Shown here in pieces: positions 16,150 through 22,243 of a stretch of 26,673 nucleotides of DNA. This stretch comes from JAWPMV01 sp038527215 (GTDB lineage Bacteria > Bacteroidota > Bacteroidia > J057): contig JBCBGC010000120.1 in the NCBI GenBank assembly GCA_038527215.1, forward strand, positions 1 through 26,673, given 5' to 3'. Position numbers and translations under genes: made by a program. The notes under the pieces were generated by a model. The model saw only the letters and a program-made list of their open reading frames with translations. It was not told where the DNA came from and did not search any database. Within the stretch, counting starts at the first letter, position 1. Each line of letters begins with the position of its first letter.

Positions 16150-16797
16150 CGTACCACTATAGCTTTCGCTACTCCTCTCTGTGAAACCAGAGAGAATTTG
16201 ATGGTCTGGACCATATCTTCACCATTTCAGGTGCAGCACGTATGGCCTCTACGGAACCTCCCTAAAATCATGGGCAAAGTTGATTCTTCGCTTTTGATTA
16301 TTCTTCGGCATTTCTACCCGCAGGCTAAGTGTCTTGTTGAAGAGGTTAGGATCGAAATAGTAACATTCGTTTGTGTCAGGGCAATAGATACAAACAATGT
16401 CTATTTCTTCCTTTTTCCATGTGGTAGTCTGAACTCCATGCTTAGTGGAGTAAGACTGCCGAAATGGAACTTCCAAGGTACCTTTTGCATTCAACGATCT
16501 GGCTTTCACCTGGACAGTGCGAGAAACACCGTCTTTGGTTATGATTAGATCGAAGGGTGCATGTTCCGTAAGTGGAATTGATACCCAGAAACCCTTTTCA
16601 TAAAGATCAACCTGCGCCTTCAAAACGCCTAAGTCTCCCAATGTCTTTGTGTGATGACTATGCATAACGAAAAGATTCTATTGGGGAACAGAAAGTTTCC
16701 TCGGTATTAGCATCTCCAAAAGGAGGAAGCCTTCACCGATACAGTGCTGTCCACTCTACAGGTTTCTCTTTCCCTGTAGAGGCTCCTAATTCTATTG
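16150..16797 (-). mobile_element. Group I intron in tRNA-Arg(UCU), 648 nt, with homing endonuclease gene
   Basis: The intron follows U34 and ends in G, as group I introns require. The core folds by eye, read on the minus strand: P3 CAGCAC (16749-16744) with GTGCTG (16239-16234); P4 TCGGT with ACCGA; P6 GGAAAC with GTTCC; P7 GGCCATA with TATGGTCC (one bulge); P8 CACC/GGTG. The S element AAGATATGGTCC is near the classical AAGATATAGTCC. A 9-bp hairpin CTCTACAGG/CCTGTAGAG (16773-16781 with 16754-16762) fits P2. The endonuclease gene lies in the P6 loop and ends 10 bases before P3'. P1 is not resolved: AGG (16787-16785) can pair with the CCU of the 5' exon, but the usual U-G pair at the splice site is not evident. 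Subgroup not assigned. Confidence 0.88.
16249..16665 (-). CDS. Intron-encoded PD-(D/E)XK homing endonuclease
   Basis: This 138-residue protein lies wholly inside the intron. It starts TKTLGDLGVLKAQVDLYEKG, then PFDLIITKDGVSRTVQVKAR: Asp39 and Gln52-Val-Lys54 form a PD-(D/E)XK-type site with Gln in place of the Glu, the variant known from the group I intron-associated endonuclease family that includes I-Ssp6803I. Basic and aromatic residues follow, consistent with DNA contact. Its role would be to cut intron-less tRNA-Arg alleles and drive spread of the intron. No frameshift is seen, so it may be active. The family call rests on motif order and on its place in the intron. Confidence 0.82.
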   Translation of the reverse strand: MHSHHTKTLGDLGVLKAQVDLYEKGFWVSIPLTEHAPFDLIITKDGVSRTVQVKARSLNAKGTLEVPFRQSYSTKHGVQTTTWKKEEIDIVCIYCPDTNECYYFDPNLFNKTLSLRVEMPKNNQKRRINFAHDFREVP

Positions 16798-16847
16798 AAG
16801 GCAGCTGCTCTATCCAGTTGAGCTACAGGACCAAATGTGTAAGAACG

Positions 16848-16889
16848 AAAAAAACAAGCACCTAAGCCGGTAACCCGACCGGTCCTTGT
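16848..16889 (-). terminator. Possible terminator between tRNA-Pro remnant and tRNA-Arg
   Basis: On the minus strand an interrupted stem brings CAAG with CTTG and ACCGG with CCGGT, and is followed by seven T (16848-16854). The interior loops make the stem modest. Confidence 0.4.
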
Positions 16890-16899
16890 TTTCTTGTTG

Positions 16900-16974
16900 T
16901 CGAGAGGTCTAATTCGAACCTGCGACCCTCCCGTTACCGGGATGCGCTTTTCGGACTGCATCCACAAAAGACTT
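16900..16974 (-). pseudogene. Decayed tRNA-Pro copy
   Basis: The minus strand retains tRNA-Pro pieces in order: TGTGGATGCAGTCCG and AGCGC (D-arm), GGGTCGCAGGTTCGAAT (T-arm start), and CCTCTCGA at the 3' end. However, the 5' acceptor strand does not match the 3' one, the T-stem is broken, and the anticodon region lacks a normal loop (CCCGGTAACGGG folds on itself). It lies eight bases from the intact tRNA-Pro, so tandem duplication followed by decay is likely. Confidence 0.7.
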
Positions 16975-16981
16975 CGACTTG

Positions 16982-17056
16982 TCGAGGTGGCAGGATTCGA
17001 ACCTGCGACCCCCTGCTCCCAAAGCAGGTGCGCTAACCGGACTGCGCCACACCTCG
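16982..17056 (-). tRNA. tRNA-Pro(UGG)
   Basis: The 75-nt cloverleaf has acceptor CGAGGTG/CACCTCG, a D-stem GCGC/GCGC, an anticodon stem CCTGC/GCAGG with loop TTTGGGA (anticodon TGG), a T-stem GCAGG/CCTGC with TTCGAAT, and discriminator A. CCA is not encoded. The D-arm and T-arm match the canonical proline tRNA. Confidence 0.95.
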
Positions 17057-17145
17057 TTTTTTCTGTGCGCTACTCCCGATATCTCGGGACGCCACACCTC
17101 GTTTTTTCTGTGCGCTACTCCCGATACATCGGGACGCCACACCTC
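17045..17145. repeat. 45-bp tandem repeat copying the tRNA-Pro 5' end
   Basis: Three copies of cgccacacctc begin at 17045 (inside tRNA-Pro), 17090 and 17135, exactly 45 bases apart. The two full spacers carry ttttttctgtgcgctac and then a palindrome: TCCCGA-tatc-TCGGGA (17075-17090 region) and TCCCGAT-ac-ATCGGGA (17119-17134 region). The repeat thus duplicates the tRNA 5' end together with a REP-like palindrome. Confidence 0.8.
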
Positions 17146-17167
17146 ATCGATTTCAAAAGAACAAAAC

Positions 17168-17281
<114 letters not shown>

Positions 17282-17291
17282 GAAGCGGAGG

Positions 17292-17299
17292 CAAAGATA
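17292..17299 (-). promoter_or_regulatory. Bacteroidota -7 box for tRNA-Ser
   Basis: TATCTTTG matches TAnnTTTG on the minus strand, 10 bases before the tRNA-Ser 5' end, so transcription would start a few bases upstream of the mature tRNA. No clear TTG -33 box was found. Confidence 0.6.
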
Positions 17300-17455
17300 A
17301 AGAATCTTTCCTGAATATGCCTAGTTTTTTGTTGAAAAAAAATCAGCTTTTTACAGGGCCTCTTTTTCTACTGGAGATGGCCCAAAAATGTTGCCTTTTG
17401 CCTGCACAAAAAGGGGATTTCTCCTAGCTTTAATGAGCTGACCGATTCTGCTTCT

Positions 17456-18841
17456 ATGACGCGATATGTCCTGACCCGCATCCTATGGTTTATCCCCACC
17501 CTGTGGGTGATCACTATGCTGGTGTTTTTCATCGGACATAGTTCGCCCAATCCGCCTAATCTGGGGTGTCCTACGGCTGAATCCCGAAGCAGCCTGCAAC
17601 AGATTCTGGACTGTGAGCAACGCGCCATGCATACGCTTGGACTGGACAAGCCGGTGTTTTACCTGGCCTTGCGGACCCAGGCAGAAGCAGATAGCTTTTC
17701 ATTGATCACGCAAAAAGGGGTCAGGGATGCTTACACCAGCCTCTTGCGTAGCTATGGCAACTGGACAGAGATTGACGCTTTTTACCAAACCAAACAAGCC
17801 CTGGTATCTGAGGTCTACCAATTGCCCCGCCCCGCCAATGCTCAGGAGCAGGAAGTACAAGATGGCTGGAAAGAGGCAGCGGTTTTTCTGCTCAACAGCG
17901 GAGATCCAGCTGAAATAGAAGGATTCATCACGCGCCTCCAGGCGGATAGCCTGCCGGAGCGCCTGCAACCCCTGCTAAGCAAGGTAGAAGCTAACTGGCA
18001 AGCAGTTCAGCAGACCGCCACCCCCTGGAAGAATTATTTGCCTTCTCTCCGCTGGTATGGCTTGGACAATCAGTATCACAACTGGCTGGGTGGCTTGTTC
18101 AAAGGTGATTTCGGCTTGTCCTACCGGGACAAAAGCCCGGTGATAGGCCATATCGCTCCTCGCCTGGGACGCACCATGTTATTTGCCAGCTTGAGTCTGT
18201 TGTTGGCCTATGGGCTGGGCTTGGTCGTAGGGGTTTGGTCAGGTAGATTTCGGGATACCTGGCGGGACAAAGGCAGCGGCTTTTTGTCTTACGTGCTGGT
18301 GAGCATTCCGGACTTTTGGTTTGCGACCTTACTCATCCTGCTGTTTGCCGCTGGCCTGATCACCCAATGGTTTGACGTGAGCTATAATATTTACGCTAGT
18401 TCCTTTATTGAGTATCTAAAAACCATGACCTTGCCGGTGCTGGCCTATGGTTATGGCGCTTTTGCTTTCCTGAGCCGCATGATGCGCAACAATATGCTGG
18501 AAACCATGGAGCAGGATTATATCCGCACTGCCCGCGCCAAAGGCTTGAACGAGCGTCAGGTGGTCTGGAGACATGCCTTGAAAAATGCCCTTATGCCTTT
18601 CATCACCTTGCTGGGCGCAGCCCTTCCGGCCTTGATAGGTGGTTCGGTGGTGCTGGAGCGAATCTTTGGCATTTCTGGTCTCGGCTCAGTGGTATTTAAC
18701 ACGACCCTCAACAAAGACTTTCCCATGATCCTGGCGGTGGTGGTTTTATCTGCCTCCCTAACCTTGCTGGGCTATTTGGTGAGCGACCTTTTATATGTAT
18801 GGATTAATCCCCGGGTAAGACTGGGCAAATCCCATGACTGA
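17456..18841 (+). CDS. Peptide/nickel-type ABC transporter permease, DppB-like, with enlarged periplasmic loop
   Basis: This 461-residue permease is longer than the usual 310-340. TM1 is at 9-29. The family GLDKP motif at 62-66 is followed by about 125 extra, mostly polar residues before the usual YGLDNQYHNWLGGLFKGDFGLSYR block (about 202-228). Five more helices follow, with the EAA-type coupling loop RTARAKGLNERQVVWRHALKNALMPF at about 357-382. It forms a heterodimer with the next gene product and takes oligopeptides or similar substrates across the inner membrane. The next gene begins eight bases before its stop. No ATPase or binding protein is encoded nearby. Confidence 0.9.
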   Translation: MTRYVLTRILWFIPTLWVITMLVFFIGHSSPNPPNLGCPTAESRSSLQQILDCEQRAMHTLGLDKPVFYLALRTQAEADSFSLITQKGVRDAYTSLLRSYGNWTEIDAFYQTKQALVSEVYQLPRPANAQEQEVQDGWKEAAVFLLNSGDPAEIEGFITRLQADSLPERLQPLLSKVEANWQAVQQTATPWKNYLPSLRWYGLDNQYHNWLGGLFKGDFGLSYRDKSPVIGHIAPRLGRTMLFASLSLLLAYGLGLVVGVWSGRFRDTWRDKGSGFLSYVLVSIPDFWFATLLILLFAAGLITQWFDVSYNIYASSFIEYLKTMTLPVLAYGYGAFAFLSRMMRNNMLETMEQDYIRTARAKGLNERQVVWRHALKNALMPFITLLGAALPALIGGSVVLERIFGISGLGSVVFNTTLNKDFPMILAVVVLSASLTLLGYLVSDLLYVWINPRVRLGKSHD

Positions 18842-20117
18842 CCCACAAATACATATCGCTGAGCAAGCTTCAGCCACCCTTTGGCAGCGCTGGATGGCGA
18901 AGTGGAGCAGTCGCTGGGCTTTTGGATACCTGGTGGCTATGGTCTTCATGGCTTTATTTGCCCCCATCCTATCTAATGACCAACCCCTGTATGTCGTAGT
19001 GGACGGGGAGCGGTACTGGCCCGCCTTTTCCAGCAAAACCTATGGCAAAGGGCAAAACAAAGCTCCCTGGGAAAATCGGGCGGCCGTTGAGCAGGAAGTC
19101 CGTGCCCTGATTCCTTATGGACCGGCTTACGATCCTTTGTATGATGCTCACAAAGACCTCTCTCCCTGGGGTGAGCAGGCCATTGGGGTTAAGAAGGATA
19201 GCGTACTGAGTCTGCGGAACCGGCATTGGATGGGGACCGAAAACGACGGACAGGATGTATTTGCTCAGATTATTCATGGCAGTCGTCTGTCCCTGACTGT
19301 AGGGTTGGTAGTGGTAGGGCTGGCGAGTTTGCTAGGCTTGTTGCTAGGCGGGTTGGCGGGCTATTATGGCGACCAGGGGCCGGTAGTGAGTCGGGCAGGC
19401 TTATGGTTAGCAGGGCTGGCCTTGCCGCTGGTCTGGTTTTATGGCTGGCATATTTGGTCCTGGATTTTTGGGGAGGCAAAAGGCCTGGCTGGCCTGGGCG
19501 TGTTGCTCTTCCGGCTGGGCTTGTCTGGGCTATTGCTGGGGCTATTTTATGCCCTGGGAAGTAGATGGAGAAAAAATGATTGGTTGGGTAGGCGTTTTGC
19601 CTTGCCTGTAGATAGCTTGGTTTCCCGCCTGATCGAAATCTTGCGCTCCCTTCCGGTCTTGCTGATTCTGCTGGCTTTTGTGGCCTTGTACCGGCCTGGC
19701 ACCTTAGGCATCATGGTGTTGCTGGGTGTGCTGGCCTGGCCCGGGATTGCCCGGCTGACCCGCGGGGAGATGCTACGGGTAAAAGGCATGGAATATATGG
19801 CTTCTGCTCAGGCGTTGGGCTTGAGCAACCGACGTTTGCTATTCCGGCACGCCTTTCCCAATGTCATGGCCCCGATTTGGCCTGCCATCTTTTTAGGCAT
19901 GGGGAGTGCCATGCTGGCCGAAGCCGTGATTTCCTTTCTGGATTTGGGCTTTAAAGATGCGCCTTCCTGGGGCCGGGCGATTGCGGCCAGCATCAACCAT
20001 TTTGATATGTGGTGGGTGGCATTGTTTCCTGGGCTGTTCCTCTTTTTTACAGTATTGGCCCTGAATATTCTTGGGGATGCTTTACGAGATGCCTTAGATC
20101 CCTTTCGGAAAAAATAG
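18834..20117 (+). CDS. Peptide/nickel-type ABC transporter permease, DppC-like, with extra helices
   Basis: This 427-residue partner permease is longer than the usual 280-310. An N-terminal helix (about 29-48) is followed by a long periplasmic stretch that ends in the family motif NRHWMGTENDGQDVFAQIIHGSRLSLTVGL. After LGGLAGYYGD an extra hydrophobic segment (about 190-242) precedes VDSLVSRLIEILRSLP. The EAA loop ASAQALGLSNRRLLFRHAFPNVMAPI is at about 323-348, and LNILGDALRDALDP closes the protein as in DppC. It overlaps the DppB-like gene by eight bases, so the two are coupled. The substrate cannot be read from the sequence. Confidence 0.9.
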   Translation: MTDPQIHIAEQASATLWQRWMAKWSSRWAFGYLVAMVFMALFAPILSNDQPLYVVVDGERYWPAFSSKTYGKGQNKAPWENRAAVEQEVRALIPYGPAYDPLYDAHKDLSPWGEQAIGVKKDSVLSLRNRHWMGTENDGQDVFAQIIHGSRLSLTVGLVVVGLASLLGLLLGGLAGYYGDQGPVVSRAGLWLAGLALPLVWFYGWHIWSWIFGEAKGLAGLGVLLFRLGLSGLLLGLFYALGSRWRKNDWLGRRFALPVDSLVSRLIEILRSLPVLLILLAFVALYRPGTLGIMVLLGVLAWPGIARLTRGEMLRVKGMEYMASAQALGLSNRRLLFRHAFPNVMAPIWPAIFLGMGSAMLAEAVISFLDLGFKDAPSWGRAIAASINHFDMWWVALFPGLFLFFTVLALNILGDALRDALDPFRKK

Positions 20118-20272
20118 CCGTCTATTGGGGCTTCTCTACCTCTCAGGCCGCATTGTTAGGCATTCGGGGTGGGAAAAATGTTTTTATAGGCCTTTTTTTG
20201 CATTTTTGTTCTCAGGCTCGAATAGTTGGCAGGACCCCTTTTTCCCTGCCACCATGGATCAAACGATAACAG

Positions 20273-21262
20273 GTGGGCATAGCGTTTCCGGAATATATTA
20301 TTTGGATGTTGGGACTCCCGGTGAGTGTGGGCATTATGTTTTTGGTATACAAAAGGGTCACCTTTATCACGGAAACCTGGTTCAGCCCTGATCAATACGA
20401 GCGTTCCCATCCCCTCGCCAAATTCTTTCTGCGCAGTGCAGGCTTTGTCATGCTGCTGGTAGCTTTGTTGGGCCCATATTGGGGAGAATCCCAGGAAAGA
20501 GTCAGCATTCTGGGACGGGAATTCTACATCCTGCTGGATGTATCGGCCAGCATGAATGCGGAGGACGTCAAGCCCAGCCGCCTGGAGCGCGTCAAGCGAG
20601 AGCTCAAACAGCTCATCACCAAACTGGAAGGAGACAAAGTAGGCCTGGTGCTTTTTACCGAAAACGCCTACGTCCAATGCCCCCTCACCAGTGATCTGCG
20701 GGCTGTCTCCATGTTCCTGGACATGGCCGAAACCAAAAACTTCGCCCAGACTGGCACCCAGTTCCGCTCCGCTTTGGCTACGGCTTTGGATCGCTTTATG
20801 CGCAACCAGGAAGGCAGCGAGGCTTTGACCCGGGCCATCATCTTGGTTTCCGATGGAGAAGACCACGGCGATACCTATGCCTCACTGATTGAGCGATTGA
20901 AAAATTTAAGCATTCGGGTCTTTCCTGTAGGCGTAGGCACCTATGAAGGCGCGCCTATTCCCAATGGGGGAGAAGCAGGAGACCGCTCTTATATACGATA
21001 TGAAGATGGTTCTATCGCCATATCACGCTTGACGGACCAGGACCTGAAAGTCATCGCGGGAGAATTCGGTACCCAATACGTAAAGCTTGACCAGCAGTAT
21101 GCTAACCTGGCAGAGCTGGAAAAACAGATTTACGGATTGAAGGCCTCTCCCCTGGACACCCAAATCGAAAAGGTAAAAAACAATCAATACCAGCTTTTCG
21201 CATTTTTAGCGGTGATCCTTTTGTTTGCCAGTATGTTTTTAATGCCCATTAGAAAAGAATGA
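20273..21262 (+). CDS. vWA-domain membrane protein, BatB-like
   Basis: The frame begins at GTG 20273 (329 residues); ATG 20306 in the same frame is an alternative. It has the Bat architecture: helices at about 8-27 and 54-70, a vWA domain (about 84-270) with MIDAS motif DVSAS (Asp89, Ser91, Ser93) and a conserved SDGEDHGD block, and a C-terminal helix near 305-325. The vWA domain projects into the periplasm and binds metal and partner proteins. In Bacteroidota Bat proteins belong to operons linked to aerotolerance and envelope maintenance, usually with MoxR and BatA. Here only this gene and the BatC-like partner are seen. The stop overlaps the next ATG (ATGA). Confidence 0.88.
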   Translation: MGIAFPEYIIWMLGLPVSVGIMFLVYKRVTFITETWFSPDQYERSHPLAKFFLRSAGFVMLLVALLGPYWGESQERVSILGREFYILLDVSASMNAEDVKPSRLERVKRELKQLITKLEGDKVGLVLFTENAYVQCPLTSDLRAVSMFLDMAETKNFAQTGTQFRSALATALDRFMRNQEGSEALTRAIILVSDGEDHGDTYASLIERLKNLSIRVFPVGVGTYEGAPIPNGGEAGDRSYIRYEDGSIAISRLTDQDLKVIAGEFGTQYVKLDQQYANLAELEKQIYGLKASPLDTQIEKVKNNQYQLFAFLAVILLFASMFLMPIRKE

Positions 21263-21981
21263 GAATCTGGGGACTGACCATATTGCTCATGCTGGGCTTT
21301 GGTAGCTCAGACGGACCCCTGGACCGGGCCCGACAGCTGTTCAGTGAGCAAAAATATGAACAAAGCCTCGCGGCCTATTGGGAAGCCTATGAGAACTATC
21401 CTAACAAAGTAGAGGAAATCCGCTTTAACCTGGGGCAGTGCTATCTCCGCATGGACTCATTGGATCAGGCGCTGGATATGTTTTTGCAGGTACTTACTCC
21501 TCTTTATCCCGAAATCGCCAGCCAGGCCTCTAATAACATCGGGGTGATTCGCTTAGAGCGGCAGGCCCCGAAGGAAGCGCTGGCCAGTTTTCGCGATGCC
21601 CTCGTCTTTAATCCGAAAAACGAAACCGCCCGCTATAACTATGAACTGCTGCGTCGCAGGTTGGGCGTCCTCAATCCGCCTCCTAAAGAGCAGCAACCGG
21701 AAGAGGAAGATACCCCTCCTGACGCTGGAAATCCTCCGCCTTTGCCTGATCAGGTAGACCTCCCAGGCTCGGTGAGGAGGCTCCTGGCAGAAATCCGCCG
21801 TCGCCGCAATCAACAGCGCAGAGAAGACGATAAAGGGGTTCCTGTGAGCGATACCCTGAGCCTGCAAGAGGCCCTTTTATTTATGCGGCACCTCCGAATG
21901 AATGAAACCCAGTTCCTGCAGCAGTTGAGAAAATCTCCTTCCCTACCTCCCAAGCGTAAAGAAAAACATCGTCCCTGGTAA
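21259..21981 (+). CDS. TPR-repeat protein, BatC-like
   Basis: This 240-residue protein has a short hydrophobic N-terminus (MRIWGLTILLMLGFGSSDG), then tetratricopeptide repeats at about 22-140 (LDRARQLFSEQKYEQSLAAYWEAY, LRMDSLDQALDMFLQVL, RQAPKEALASFRDALVFNPKN). NETARYNYELLRRRLG is a Bat-type ending of the repeats. A Pro/Glu-rich linker (PPPKEQQPEEEDTPPDAGNP) and a basic helix (VRRLLAEIRRRRNQQRRED) follow. It is coupled to the BatB-like gene by an ATGA overlap and probably scaffolds a periplasmic complex with it. Confidence 0.83.
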   Translation: MRIWGLTILLMLGFGSSDGPLDRARQLFSEQKYEQSLAAYWEAYENYPNKVEEIRFNLGQCYLRMDSLDQALDMFLQVLTPLYPEIASQASNNIGVIRLERQAPKEALASFRDALVFNPKNETARYNYELLRRRLGVLNPPPKEQQPEEEDTPPDAGNPPPLPDQVDLPGSVRRLLAEIRRRRNQQRREDDKGVPVSDTLSLQEALLFMRHLRMNETQFLQQLRKSPSLPPKRKEKHRPW

Positions 21982-22203
21982 GATCGTCTTTTCGGGCAAA
22001 AGGCCGTTTCCAGCCTCTACGTTCGGATTTTGCAAACCAATTTTGGTTGGGTATTATTTGCTCATTATCTATTTTATGAGTAAGTATGAATATTGAATGG
22101 AATATTTTGATTTCCCAAAGGCCTTGAATTCAAATATTTAGGTTATTCATAAATGATAAAAAGGGAAAATGAAAGCCCTATTCCAGCTAATGTAATTTTT
22201 TCC

Positions 22204-22211
22204 TAGTTTTG
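22204..22211 (+). promoter_or_regulatory. Bacteroidota -7 box before OmpA/TPR gene
   Basis: TAGTTTTG fits TAnnTTTG, 32 bases before ATG 22244. The intergenic stretch 21982-22243 is AT-rich and otherwise shows no feature; no terminator for the BatC-like gene was seen. Confidence 0.55.
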
Positions 22212-22243
22212 TACGAATCCAATAAACCCAATCACTCTTTGAT

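Larger units (their letters stand above)
16111..16832 (-). tRNA. tRNA-Arg(UCU), interrupted by a group I intron
   Basis: The 5' exon is 16832-16798 (35 nt) and the 3' exon 16149-16111 (39 nt). Joined, they make a complete 74-nt cloverleaf. Acceptor GGTCCTG pairs with CGGGATC (two G-U pairs), the D-stem is GCTC/GAGC, the anticodon stem GCTGC/GCAGC with loop CTTCTAA, the T-stem CGGGG/CCCTG with TTCGAGT loop, and the discriminator is A. Anticodon TCT reads AGA/AGG. The break falls between anticodon positions 34 and 35. CCA is not encoded. Without splicing this gene cannot give a functional tRNA. A terminator follows. Confidence 0.9.

Noticed and set aside
20156..20866. 236-codon minus-strand frame
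   Set aside because: Antisense to the BatB-like gene with its intact vWA motif; no domain seen.
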